From assembly GCF_005144415.1 (NCBI RefSeq), contig NZ_SWJE01000008.1:310001-374000 (forward strand): 64,000 bases of DNA, written 5' to 3'. Under the pieces are notes generated by a model. That model worked only from the letters and a program-made list of their open reading frames with translations. It was not told where the DNA came from and did not search any database. The stretch comes from Trinickia terrae (GTDB lineage: Bacteria > Pseudomonadota > Gammaproteobacteria > Burkholderiales > Burkholderiaceae). A program made the translations under genes and the position numbers. This document shows, in pieces, positions 35,152-43,480 of the stretch; position 1 is the stretch's first letter, and the number at the start of each line of letters is the position of its first letter.

Positions 35152-36210
35152 ATGTCCGCACCGCAAGACAACGCCAAACCGATCACCATGGACGACTGGT
35201 ACAAATGCCGGCTCGACAGAAAGGTGCTCAAGGAGCTCACCCGCCGCAACGACCGCGACGCCCTCATCCACTTCACCGGCTTCATCGCGCTGGCGGCGGC
35301 AAGCGGCGCGCTTGCATGGTTCTCGCTCGGCGCCTGGTGGTGCGTGCCGGCGTTTCTGCTCTACGGGACGATCTATGCGTTTGCCGAGGCGATGGAGCAC
35401 GAGCTGCGTCACCGCACGCCGTTCAAGACCGAATGGCTGAACGAGGCGGTGCATTGGGTGATCGTCTTCATGACGTGGCGCGAGCAGATCTATAGCCGCT
35501 GGTCGCATGCGCAGCATCACACCTATACGCATTTGACGGCCACGGTGCCGTCGGACGTCGAAATCGCCGTCAAGCGTCCGCCGAATTACCTGAAGCTAGT
35601 CACCGATTTTCTGCGCGTCTCGCACGGCATCCATCACCTCGGCAACATCGTTTTGCACAGTCTCGGCATCGTCTCGCGCAGCGCGAAAGCGGTGGTGCCG
35701 CCAACCGAATATCGCGCGATGTGCCGCAACTCGCGCATCGTCCTTGCGCTGTACGCCGGCGTGGCGGCGTGGGCCATCGCGGCGCATAGCTGGCTGCCGG
35801 TGGTGTTTCTCTTGTTGCCGCGTTCCTACGGCGCGTGGCTGCACGAGCTGCTGGCGATCACGCAGCACACGGGGCTGCGCGAGAACGAGCTCGACCATCG
35901 TTTTTCGACGCGCACCATCAAGCTCAATCGCTTCCTGCAGTTCCTCTACTGGAACATGAACTATCACATCGAGCACCACATGTTCCCGAACGTGCCGTTT
36001 CATGCGCTGCCGAAGCTGCGCGAGGCGATCGAAGCGGAAATGCCGCCTGCCTACGACGGTCTCTCGAGCGCATGGGGCGAGATTCTTCACGCCTTCAAGA
36101 TGCAGCGTCACGACCCCGGCTACATGGTGACGCCGAACGTGCCCGGCAAGACCGCCGAGCCCGTCGAGGCACCCGCCGCCGACGCGCAGCTCGTGGCGAA
36201 TGCACGCTGA
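35152..36210 (+). CDS. mocD: Membrane di-iron oxygenase/fatty-acid-desaturase family, MocD-like
   Basis: A 352-aa integral membrane di-iron enzyme. The three histidine boxes are HELRHR, HAQHH and HIEHH, and four or so helices surround them. It groups by context with MocD, the oxygenase of rhizopine (3-O-methyl-scyllo-inosamine) catabolism, rather than with lipid desaturases: the next genes encode a Rieske ferredoxin, a sugar-type binding protein and a ferredoxin reductase. The start at 35152 has AGAGG seven bases upstream. The predicted reaction is oxidative demethylation or hydroxylation of a cyclitol-like substrate (inference). Confidence 0.8.
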   Translation: MSAPQDNAKPITMDDWYKCRLDRKVLKELTRRNDRDALIHFTGFIALAAASGALAWFSLGAWWCVPAFLLYGTIYAFAEAMEHELRHRTPFKTEWLNEAVHWVIVFMTWREQIYSRWSHAQHHTYTHLTATVPSDVEIAVKRPPNYLKLVTDFLRVSHGIHHLGNIVLHSLGIVSRSAKAVVPPTEYRAMCRNSRIVLALYAGVAAWAIAAHSWLPVVFLLLPRSYGAWLHELLAITQHTGLRENELDHRFSTRTIKLNRFLQFLYWNMNYHIEHHMFPNVPFHALPKLREAIEAEMPPAYDGLSSAWGEILHAFKMQRHDPGYMVTPNVPGKTAEPVEAPAADAQLVANAR

Positions 36211-36240
36211 ACCAACACGCCAACCGGCAAGGAGCATGCA

Positions 36241-36564
36241 ATGAATATCCTGCAATGGCATGAAGTGTGCGCATGCGACGACATCGACGAGGAGGATGTC
36301 GTCGAGTTCCCGCACAACGGCAAGCTGTACGCGGTCTATCACACGCCGACCGGCTTTTACGCGTCGGCGGGATTGTGCACCCATGAAACGGCGCGTCTTT
36401 CCGAAGGCCTCGTGTTTGGCGACATCATCGAGTGCCCGATGCATATGGGGCGCTTCCATATTCCCACCGGAACGGCGAAGGGGGCGCCCGTGTGCATCAA
36501 TCTCGTCACGCATCCCGTGAAGACCGAGAGCGGCAAGGTCTTCATCGGCCTGCCCGACGAGTGA
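36241..36564 (+). CDS. mocE: Rieske [2Fe-2S] ferredoxin, MocE-like
   Basis: A 107-aa soluble Rieske protein with cluster ligands in CTHETARL (C-x-H) and CPMHMGRF (C-x-x-H). It starts 30 nt after the oxygenase gene with AAGGAG upstream. Its length and position match MocE, the electron donor of the rhizopine oxygenase. It should shuttle electrons from the downstream FAD reductase to the di-iron enzyme. Confidence 0.85.
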   Translation: MNILQWHEVCACDDIDEEDVVEFPHNGKLYAVYHTPTGFYASAGLCTHETARLSEGLVFGDIIECPMHMGRFHIPTGTAKGAPVCINLVTHPVKTESGKVFIGLPDE

Positions 36565-36657
36565 AGTTGACGCAGTGCGCTCGAAGCTCGACGCGAGAGC
36601 GAAGCGGCAAGGACCGATGCCTGACGTCGGAACCCGATCATAAATACGGAGACAGCG

Positions 36658-37692
36658 ATGAATTCCCCATTCAAGAAGGCGCTTTGCATTGGCGCCGCGA
36701 TTCTGAGCCTTGGCCTGTGCGCCGGCGCTCAGGCAGATCCCGTGGCGCACTTCGATTTCATCACGCACGCGCCCGATTCGGATGCATGGTGGAACACGGT
36801 CAAGAACGGCATCAAGCAGGCCGATGAAGACTTCAACGTCCAGACCGACTACCGCAATCCGCCGAACGGCGATATCGCGGACATGGTGCGCCTGATCGAT
36901 CAAGCGGCGGCCCGCAATTACGACGGCGTCATCACCACGATCGCCGATTTCGACTTGCTCAAGGACTCGGTAACGAAGCTGAAAGCGAAGAACATTCCGC
37001 TCATCACGGCCAATACCGGCACCGAGAAACAGAGCGCCGACCTCGGCGCGCTGATGCACGTGGGGCAGCCTGAATATCTGGCGGGCAAGGAGGCGGGCCT
37101 GCGCGCCAAGGCCGACGGCGTGAAGTCGTTCCTCTGCGTGAACCACTACGCGACCAATCCGCTTTCGTTCGAGCGCTGCCGAGGCTTTGCCGAGGCGATC
37201 GGCGTCGACATGAAATCGTCCGTGCTCGACGCCGGGACGGATCCCACCGGCATCGAATCGAAGGTCAGCGCATGGTTGCGCGCGCATCCGAATACGCAGG
37301 CCGTGCTGACGCTCGGTCCGACGTCCGCGGATCCGACGATACGCGCGGTGACGAAGATGGGCCTGGCCGGCAAGATCTGGTTCGCGACGTTCGACATCGA
37401 CCCCGATGTCGCCAAGGCGATCAAGGACGGCACGATCAAGTTCTGCACCGATCAGCAGCCCTACCTGCAAGGCTATATCCCGGTTGCGATGCTCGCGATC
37501 ATGCACAAGAACAAGAACACCGATGTCGCGCAGGCGCGCGCCGAGCTCGAGCGCGACCCGAAGTTCGTCAAGCGTCTGCAGGACTATGGCCTGAAGCCGG
37601 TCTATGAGGCGCGCAACATCGCCTCGGGCCCGGGCTTCATCACGCCGCAGAACATCGAGCAGGTGTCGGCGCTGGCGGGCCGCTACCGGTAA
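36658..37692 (+). CDS. mocB: Periplasmic sugar/cyclitol-binding protein, MocB-like
   Basis: A 344-aa substrate-binding protein of the ribose/galactose (Peripla_BP_4) type. The signal peptide ends in SLGLCAGAQA-DP. The mature start is HFDFITHAPDSDAWWNTVKN, followed by the usual GIKQADEDF helix and YDGVITTIADFD. It resembles MocB, the rhizopine-binding protein. No ABC permease or ATPase gene lies beside it. It must therefore use a transporter encoded elsewhere or act as a sensor. Confidence 0.83.
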   Translation: MNSPFKKALCIGAAILSLGLCAGAQADPVAHFDFITHAPDSDAWWNTVKNGIKQADEDFNVQTDYRNPPNGDIADMVRLIDQAAARNYDGVITTIADFDLLKDSVTKLKAKNIPLITANTGTEKQSADLGALMHVGQPEYLAGKEAGLRAKADGVKSFLCVNHYATNPLSFERCRGFAEAIGVDMKSSVLDAGTDPTGIESKVSAWLRAHPNTQAVLTLGPTSADPTIRAVTKMGLAGKIWFATFDIDPDVAKAIKDGTIKFCTDQQPYLQGYIPVAMLAIMHKNKNTDVAQARAELERDPKFVKRLQDYGLKPVYEARNIASGPGFITPQNIEQVSALAGRYR

Positions 37693-37712
37693 TCGCGAAC
37701 GGGAGGTCGCAG

Positions 37713-38963
37713 ATGAACTCGACGGATCCGATGGTGATCGTCGGCGGCGGGCAGTGCGGCGCGCGAGCCGCGCACGCGCTGCGCGAAAACGGCTGGGACG
37801 GCGCGATCATCTTGCTCGGCGACGAAGGCCGCCTGCCTTACGAGCGGCCGCCGTTGTCGAAGGCCGTGCTGCTGGGTGAAAGAACGGCGGAGCAGTGCGA
37901 GGTCTACGACGACGCGTTCTATCGCGGCCAGCGCATCGACTTGCGTGCCGGTGCGGCGGCGGCTTCCATCGATCGCGCCGCACACAAGGTGGTGCTTGCG
38001 GATGGCGCTTGCGTTGCGTATCACCGTCTGCTGATTGCGACCGGCGCGCAATTGCGGCGGCTCGATGTGCCGGGATGCGAGCTGCCGGGCGTGCATATGT
38101 TGCGCAGCGCGGCCGACGCGCAAGCGATTGCAGGCGATCTGACGCCGGGACGCAGGATCGTGGTGATCGGGGCCGGCTTCATCGGCCTCGAGATCGCGTC
38201 GTCGGCGGTGGCTCGCGGCTGCGAGGTCGTCGTGCTCGAAGCGGCGCCGCGTGCGCTGATGCGAGCCGTGCCCGAGGCCGTGGCGCAGCGTCTCGTGGAC
38301 AAGCACCGGAGCATGGGCGTGGACGTGCGCTTTTCCGTGGCGGTCGAGCGCATTCTTGGCGATGCGCGCGTCACCGGCGTAGAGCTTGCCGATGGCGCGA
38401 CCGTGCCTTGCGAGGCGATCGTGGCCGGTATCGGCGTTCTCCCGCGCATCGCGCTCGCGCAGGCTGCCGGCCTCGATATCGCGGACGGTGGTATCGCTGT
38501 CGATGAAACGCTGCGCACCAGCGATCCTTTTATCTATGCCGCCGGCGACGTCTCTTCGTTTCCTCATCCGCTCTTTGCGCGCCGCATTCGCCTCGAGTGC
38601 TGGAAAAACGCGGAGGATCAGGCGCGCATCGCCGCGCGCAACATGCTGGGGCACGCCGAGCCGTGCTCGGCGGTGCCATGGTTCTGGTCCGATCAGTACG
38701 ACATGACGATCCAGATCGCCGGCCTGCCCGCGCTCGGCGCGACGACAGTGGCGCGCGAGACGGGCGCGGCATCGCGCGTGTTCTTTGCGCTCGATGCCGA
38801 CGGTGTGCTGGTCGGCGCGAGCGGCGTCGGGCGGACCGGCGAGATCGCGAAAGACGTGCGCATTGCACAGGAGCTCATCGCGCGGCGTGCCCGCATCACC
38901 CCGGAGACGCTGGCCGATCGCGCGGTGAAACTGCGTTCATTGCTTATGGAAGAAATGTCATGA
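37713..38963 (+). CDS. mocF: FAD-dependent ferredoxin reductase, MocF-like
   Basis: A 416-aa ferredoxin reductase of the BphA4/MocF type. The FAD motif is MVIVGGGQCGARAAHALREN, followed by RLPYERPPLSKAVL. The NAD-binding motif is IVVIGAGFIGLEIASSA and the second FAD motif IYAAGDVSSFPHPLF. It passes electrons from NAD(P)H to the small Rieske protein. It lies 20 nt downstream of the binding-protein gene and overlaps the next gene by 4 nt. Confidence 0.88.
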   Translation: MNSTDPMVIVGGGQCGARAAHALRENGWDGAIILLGDEGRLPYERPPLSKAVLLGERTAEQCEVYDDAFYRGQRIDLRAGAAAASIDRAAHKVVLADGACVAYHRLLIATGAQLRRLDVPGCELPGVHMLRSAADAQAIAGDLTPGRRIVVIGAGFIGLEIASSAVARGCEVVVLEAAPRALMRAVPEAVAQRLVDKHRSMGVDVRFSVAVERILGDARVTGVELADGATVPCEAIVAGIGVLPRIALAQAAGLDIADGGIAVDETLRTSDPFIYAAGDVSSFPHPLFARRIRLECWKNAEDQARIAARNMLGHAEPCSAVPWFWSDQYDMTIQIAGLPALGATTVARETGAASRVFFALDADGVLVGASGVGRTGEIAKDVRIAQELIARRARITPETLADRAVKLRSLLMEEMS

Positions 38964-39796
38964 CTCAACGTCTAGTGGTGTTCCAATCGATGTGGGCCAT
39001 GGAGCGCCGTCATACCGACGGCTGGGAGCGCTCGCTCGACGAAAACGTGCGCATGATCGCCGAGGCTGGTTTCGACGGCGTGAGCGCGCACTACACGAAT
39101 CGCGACGCCGTGCGGCGGCTCGCGCGCCTGCGCGCGGACTACGGGCTCGACGCGGAAGGTCAATGCTTTCCGCGCACCGTCGACGATCTGCAGCCCGTGC
39201 TCGAAAACGCGGTCGAATACGGCGTGCATCACATCGATGTGCAGCCCGACGTGCGTTTGCGGACTGTCGCCGAGTGCCTCCCGCTGCTCGACGGCTGGCG
39301 CAAGCTTGCCGAGCAGGTCGATTTTCCGGTCTACATCGAGACCCATCGCGACCGGATGACCACTGACTTGTTTTTCACGCTCGACCTGCTCGACGCACGC
39401 CCCGAGCTCGAACTGCTCGGCGACATCTCGCACTTCCTGGTGGGGCGTGAGTTCGCCTGGCCTGTGTCCGAAGAGAACCACGCGCTGATGCATCGCATCC
39501 TCGATCATTCGTGGGCGTTTCATGGGCGCGTCGCGAGCCGCGAGCAGGTGCAGATCGAAATTTCGTTCGAGCCGCATCGCATGTGGGTCGACCTGTTTCT
39601 CGACTGGTGGCGCTACGGCTTTGCATCATGGCGCCGGCGCGCGGGCGAGAACGACGCGCTTGCCTTTACTTGCGAGCTCGGACCCAAGCCCTACGCGATC
39701 ATCGGCCGCGACGGCAACGACACGACCGACCGCTGGGCCGAATCGCTGCTGCTGCGCGACTGGATTCGCGATGTGTGGCGGGACGTAAGCGCGTGA
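38960..39796 (+). CDS. mocC: Sugar-phosphate isomerase/epimerase-like TIM-barrel protein, MocC-like
   Basis: A 278-aa xylose-isomerase-like TIM barrel. Likely metal-site strands are VYIETHRDR, LLGDISHFLVG and the later QIEISFEPH. The start ATG overlaps the reductase stop (ATGA). Relatives include inosose dehydratase IolE and MocC, which fits a cyclitol pathway. It would process the product of the oxygenase, for example a demethylated inosamine or inosose. The exact reaction is inferred. Confidence 0.75.
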   Translation: MTQRLVVFQSMWAMERRHTDGWERSLDENVRMIAEAGFDGVSAHYTNRDAVRRLARLRADYGLDAEGQCFPRTVDDLQPVLENAVEYGVHHIDVQPDVRLRTVAECLPLLDGWRKLAEQVDFPVYIETHRDRMTTDLFFTLDLLDARPELELLGDISHFLVGREFAWPVSEENHALMHRILDHSWAFHGRVASREQVQIEISFEPHRMWVDLFLDWWRYGFASWRRRAGENDALAFTCELGPKPYAIIGRDGNDTTDRWAESLLLRDWIRDVWRDVSA

Positions 39797-39805
39797 CGAT
39801 GTATC

Positions 39806-39835
39806 CGCCGGCGTCTCCACCCGCCGGCGTTTTTT
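39806..39835 (+). terminator. Rho-independent terminator of moc-like operon
   Basis: CGCCGGCG-N8-CGCCGGCG forms an 8-bp GC stem followed at once by six T residues. It starts 10 nt after the MocC-like stop. A clear intrinsic terminator. Confidence 0.88.
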
Positions 39836-39854
39836 CCCGCCAAGCGTGAGTGGG

Positions 39855-39884
39855 CGATATGGGTGTGCCGCCCATATCGTTTCT
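39855..39884. terminator. Second hairpin with T-rich tail
   Basis: CGATATGGG-N7-CCCATATCG is a perfect 9-bp stem followed by TTTCTTT on the plus strand. It lies just past the first terminator and next to the 3' end of the ridA remnant on the minus strand, so it could act in either direction. Confidence 0.6.
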
Positions 39885-39887
39885 TTC

Positions 39888-40062
39888 TCAGTCGCGCACC
39901 GCGACCACCGCCTCGATCTCGACCGTGATATTGCGCGGCAGCCATCCGACGCCGATGGCCGATCGCGAATGGCGTCCCGCTTCGCCGAGGATGTCGACGA
40001 AGATATCCGAGCAGCCGTTGATGACGCGCGGATGCTCCGTGAAATCCGGCGTCGTCGGCATT
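39888..40062 (-). pseudogene. RidA (YjgF/YER057c/UK114) family C-terminal fragment
   Basis: The minus strand encodes only the last ~55 residues of a RidA-family enamine/imine deaminase: PDFTEHPRVINGCSDIFVDI, then SRSAIGVGWLPRNITVEIEA and the stop at 39888. The N-terminal half is gone. Sequence to the right belongs to a gntP remnant on the other strand. This is a deletion or rearrangement scar, not a working gene. Confidence 0.75.
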
Positions 40063-40416
40063 CCCACCGCGGTGCTCGCGGGTCCGCTATTCTCCAAGCT
40101 CGCGAGCCGGCTCGTCGTGCTCGAAGGCGAGAACCCGATGGCGCGGCAGTTCGTCGAAGAGGGCGAGGCGCGCATGGGGCAGCCGCTGCCCGGTTTCGGC
40201 ATCACGCTGCTGACGGTATTGTTGCCGGTGTTGCTGCTGCTGGCCACGGGTGCAGGCTCGCTGATTCTGTCGCACGTGAACGATGGCGGTTTCTGGCTGG
40301 TCAAGGAGTACTTCAACATGACCGTGGCTCAAACCTTCAAGACGTGGACCGTGAGGGAGACGCTGATCTCCATCACGGCGCTCGTTCTTACGCTGGGGCT
40401 GCCGGTCGTCATCTAG
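40051..40416 (+). pseudogene. Gluconate permease (GntP family) remnant with large internal deletion
   Basis: The frame encodes a GntP-family internal segment (VVGIPTAVLAGPLFSKLASR, then QPLPGFGITLLTVLLPV). At about residue LLLATGAGS this joins the C-terminal segment of the same family (LILSHVNDGGFWLVKEYF, then KTWTVRETLISITAL), and it stops at 40414-40416. The N-terminus and roughly 200 middle residues are missing relative to full-length GntP (~450 aa). An open frame extends left only through antisense ridA sequence. Confidence 0.8.
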
Positions 40417-40470
40417 CTTTGCATGGGACCGGAGTAAGCGTCAAAGGCGCTAACTCCGGATCGACAGGAG
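40416..40470 (+). repeat. Structured leader element, copy 1 (upstream of lactonase gene)
   Basis: The element starts GCTTTGCATGGG, then has arms CCGGAGTAAGCG and CGCTAACTCCGG (one mismatch) around a short loop, then ATCGACAGGAG. The final AGGAG serves as the ribosome binding site of the lactonase gene seven bases later. A near-identical copy lies at 43481-43533. The structure immediately before the Shine-Dalgarno suggests a cis-acting RNA. Confidence 0.75.
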
Positions 40471-40477
40471 GAAGACG

Positions 40478-41749
40478 ATGAGCAAGGTTCGGCTAGTGGA
40501 AGTTCCGGGTTCGGAGGCGCGGCGCGCCTGGCTGAAAGGCATGAGTGCGATGGCGGCCGCATCGGCGGTGAGTGGGCTCGCCAATGCGCGGCCCGCCGGC
40601 GCGGCGGGCAAGCGGGCCGCATCGACGGCGGCTGCGCAGGAAGGCAAGCCGTTGTTCGCGTACGTAGGGACTTACACGCCGCATGGCCTTGGCATTCATC
40701 GCTTTCAGGTCGATCGCGCGAGCGGCGCGCTCCAGCCGCTCGAGCCCGTGGGCGGCATCGAGAACCCGAGCGCGCTCGCGATCGATCCGCAGCAGCGTTT
40801 CCTGTTTGCCGTCAGCGAGGTGAAGAACTACAACGGGACGACGAACGGGTCGGTGAGCGCGTACACGATCGAGGCGGGCACAGGCGCGCTGCATCCGATC
40901 AACACGGTCGACTCGCAGGGGGCGGGGCCGGTTTACCTGAGCTTGCATCCGAATGGGCGCTTTTTGCTCGTGGCGAACTACAACAGCGGCAGCGTGGCGG
41001 TGCTGCCTGTCGGGATCGACGGCGTGCTTGGCGACGCGGTTTCGGTGCAGTCGCCGCAGGCGCCCGCGGGTGCGGAGCACGCAGCCGAAGGCGTGCCGGG
41101 CAGCTTTGCGATCAGCGATCACGACGGCCCGCACGCGCACTGTATCGTGCCGTCGCCGGATGGGCGATTTGCGATCTCGACCGATCTCGGCGTCGATCGC
41201 ACGTATGTCTGGAAGTTCGATGAGGCGACGGGCGCGTTGACGCCGAACGATCCGCCTTTCGTGGCGGCGTCGGCGGGCGCAGGGCCGCGGCATGTGGTGT
41301 TCCATCCGAATGGGCGCTTTCTGTACGAGGTCACGGAGGAGGCATCGACGCTCGTTTGCTACGGCTATGACGCGAAGAGTGGGGCGCTGGCGCGGTTGCA
41401 GTCAGTGTCGGTGCTGCCTCCGGGGTATGAGGGGACGAGCTTTGCTTCGGAGGTCGTGCTTTCGCACGATGGCAGGTTCGTTTATGTCGCGAACCGTTTG
41501 CACGACACGATCGCGCAGTTTGCGATTCGCGCGAATGGGCATGTGGAGCGAGTGGGGGAGGTTGCGACGGAGGGGGATTATCCGCGTGTGATTCGCTTCG
41601 ATCCGTCGGGGCGGTTTCTTTATTCGCTGAATCAGCGTAGTGATCACGTTGCGGTTTTTGCGGCGGATAAGGCTAGTGGGCGGTTGCGGTTTACCGGGCG
41701 GTATGTGGGCGTGGGGAGTCCATCTGATATCTCATTTGCCTCTGTGTAG
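40478..41749 (+). CDS. Lactonase family seven-bladed beta-propeller, Tat-exported (6-phosphogluconolactonase-like)
   Basis: A 423-aa protein. The N-terminus contains a twin-arginine motif (ARRAWLKG) and an Ala-rich hydrophobic segment (MAAASAVSGLANARPAGAA), predicting export via Tat. The rest is a Pgl/YbhE-type lactonase propeller: AYVGTYTPHGLGIHRF, repeated HPNGRFLLVANY-type blade motifs, and DGPHAHCIVPSPDGRF with likely catalytic residues. It follows a gntP remnant, so an older sugar-lactone/gluconate use locus is suggested. Translation starts just after the structured leader. Confidence 0.87.
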   Translation: MSKVRLVEVPGSEARRAWLKGMSAMAAASAVSGLANARPAGAAGKRAASTAAAQEGKPLFAYVGTYTPHGLGIHRFQVDRASGALQPLEPVGGIENPSALAIDPQQRFLFAVSEVKNYNGTTNGSVSAYTIEAGTGALHPINTVDSQGAGPVYLSLHPNGRFLLVANYNSGSVAVLPVGIDGVLGDAVSVQSPQAPAGAEHAAEGVPGSFAISDHDGPHAHCIVPSPDGRFAISTDLGVDRTYVWKFDEATGALTPNDPPFVAASAGAGPRHVVFHPNGRFLYEVTEEASTLVCYGYDAKSGALARLQSVSVLPPGYEGTSFASEVVLSHDGRFVYVANRLHDTIAQFAIRANGHVERVGEVATEGDYPRVIRFDPSGRFLYSLNQRSDHVAVFAADKASGRLRFTGRYVGVGSPSDISFASV

Positions 41750-41918
41750 TGAGTTGCACGAGGGAGCTCGGCATTTGGCAAGACTCAGGCTCAGTCGTCA
41801 AACGGTCATACGGTCGGGCTATAACCGAGACCGCACGTGGCAGTTGTGCACCAGGGGCGTCGCGTGACTTTACACGCGGCATCTATCTACCGGCTTAGAT
41901 AGAAAGGAGGGAATCCTG

Positions 41919-43052
41919 ATGTCCATCGAACATCTGCTTCTTGTCGGTGCAGGCAACAACGTCCAACCCGAAGGACAAGAGAACCTGAAAGACACGGCAC
42001 AGACGTTTTGCCAATTCGTCTCCCAGACCAAGAGCACGTTGCACATTGCCGCCTACCACTTCAAGTTCTTCGGCGATGTGGCTCAGCAAATTCGACAAGC
42101 CTTGACGGAAGTGGCATCGCGGGCTGAAGTGAAAATCGCCTACTTCGACGAGCCCAAACGCGCCTACAGCGGGCATCAGCGGCTTTACGGCGGGGACCAG
42201 AGCGGTCCCTCCGTCTTCGAGGGTTACGAGCGCACACGAGTACAACTCAAGGCGATCGAATCGATCGACATACACAGCCTTCCGGAAGGGGTGGCGCCGG
42301 CTCCCATCGAAGGCGATGGCGCGCTCATGCACAGCAAGTACATGATTCGCGACGACCAGGACGTCTGGATGGGGACGGCCAACTTCACCGAGGACGGCTG
42401 GGGATTGCAGGACAACAACATCCTGATCTTCACCGGCGAACCCGAGCTTGCCCGTTACTACGCAACCGACTTCGATGAGCTTTGGCAATACGGACGCATC
42501 GCCGGAACGGGTAAGAACGATAACGGCAACTTGACCGTGTCGGGCGATTCACTCGAGGTCGACTTTTCCCCGGGTGACGGCATTTCGATCGACCAGCGCA
42601 TCGCCGATTTGATCAGCGGGGCAACCCGCAGCATCCATGTCGCATCGATGGACATCTCGTCGGCCTTGATCCTGGAAGCGTTGGCCGAAGCCATCAAGAA
42701 AGAAGGCGTGGAGGTCACCGGCGTCTATGACGGTCCTCAGATGACGGGTGTCGAAAAGGCGTGGGCTCGGGGGAATGGATCATCGCAGAAGGCTGCATGG
42801 TGGGATCTGGTCAAGACGAAGCTTGTTGCCAAGCAGTCGCGTCCATTCAATCCCGGCGACGCCAATGGCTTTTACAACTTCATGCACAACAAGACGCTCG
42901 TGGTCGACGAGAGCATCGTACATACGGGGAGTTTCAATTTCTCCAGCAACGCGCGGCGCAATGCCGAGAACGTTGTCAATTTGAAGGATGCTCAGCTTGC
43001 TAAGGCGTTTGCCGATTACATCGGGGAGCTCGTCAAACGCTACCGTGGTTGA
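41919..43052 (+). CDS. Phospholipase D-like (HKD) domain protein
   Basis: A 377-aa PLD-superfamily protein with two HKD-type active sites: HSKYMIRDDQDVWMGTANF and HNKTLVVDESIVHTGSFNF. Both end in the usual G-S/T-x-N-F pattern. There is no signal peptide, so it is probably cytosolic. AAAGGAGGGAAT precedes the ATG. The family includes phospholipases, nucleases and cardiolipin synthases. The lack of membrane helices argues against a Cls-type synthase; a nuclease or phosphodiesterase is possible. Confidence 0.85.
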   Translation: MSIEHLLLVGAGNNVQPEGQENLKDTAQTFCQFVSQTKSTLHIAAYHFKFFGDVAQQIRQALTEVASRAEVKIAYFDEPKRAYSGHQRLYGGDQSGPSVFEGYERTRVQLKAIESIDIHSLPEGVAPAPIEGDGALMHSKYMIRDDQDVWMGTANFTEDGWGLQDNNILIFTGEPELARYYATDFDELWQYGRIAGTGKNDNGNLTVSGDSLEVDFSPGDGISIDQRIADLISGATRSIHVASMDISSALILEALAEAIKKEGVEVTGVYDGPQMTGVEKAWARGNGSSQKAAWWDLVKTKLVAKQSRPFNPGDANGFYNFMHNKTLVVDESIVHTGSFNFSSNARRNAENVVNLKDAQLAKAFADYIGELVKRYRG

Positions 43053-43073
43053 CTGCGATCGGCTTCGTGGAGA

Positions 43074-43104
43074 GCAACGCTCCTCGGGGAGGGAGGGGCG
43101 TTGC
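43074..43104. terminator. Hairpin downstream of PLD gene
   Basis: GCAACGCTCCTC pairs with GAGGGGCGTTGC (one G-T pair) across a 7-nt loop, 21 nt after the PLD stop. No T-tract follows, so factor-independent termination is uncertain. Confidence 0.45.
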
Positions 43105-43191
43105 GTCTGATGTATGGCAAGGCTTCGAAGCACATGGCGGATCGCCTAAACTACAGAACCAATACGGCCATTTCCGCTAGGCGACCCCGCC

Positions 43192-43461
43192 ATGGCGCAC
43201 ATCTTCTTCGCTGCTTCGATTCAGCGGCATATCGCAACGCCCGAGCGCGAGGTCGATGCACGCACGCTCGGCGAAGCGCTCGAGGCGGCCTTCTCCGAGC
43301 AGCCCCGGCTGCGTGGCTACATCCTTGACGATCAGGGCGCGTTGCGAAGACATCTCGCCGTGTTCGTCGACGGCCGGCCAGTGAGTGACCGGCAACGTCT
43401 GTCCGATGCGCTCGGCCAGGAAAGCCGGGTTTACGTCATACAGGCGCTGTCGGGCGGATGA
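43192..43461 (+). CDS. MoaD/ThiS-like ubiquitin-fold protein
   Basis: An 89-aa protein of MoaD/ThiS size ending in the diagnostic Gly-Gly (VYVIQALSGG). Beta-grasp features are visible: an AHIFFAASIQRHI first strand, the TLGEALEAAF helix and the HLAVFVDGRPV strand. It directly precedes the BNR-repeat gene. The pair recurs in related genomes (recollection, not checked). It may serve as a sulfur carrier or protein modifier; no adjacent E1-like (MoeB/ThiF) gene is seen. Confidence 0.78.
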   Translation: MAHIFFAASIQRHIATPEREVDARTLGEALEAAFSEQPRLRGYILDDQGALRRHLAVFVDGRPVSDRQRLSDALGQESRVYVIQALSGG

Positions 43462-43480
43462 GGAGCCTATCCGTTATCGT

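Noticed and set aside
35152-36210. Lipid fatty-acid desaturase or AlkB alkane hydroxylase
   Set aside because: His boxes alone would allow it, but the operon partners (sugar-type binding protein, LacI regulator, IolE-like isomerase) argue for a cyclitol substrate.
39850-40050. N-terminal part of the open frame leading into the GntP remnant
   Set aside because: It is the antisense of RidA sequence and has no transporter similarity.
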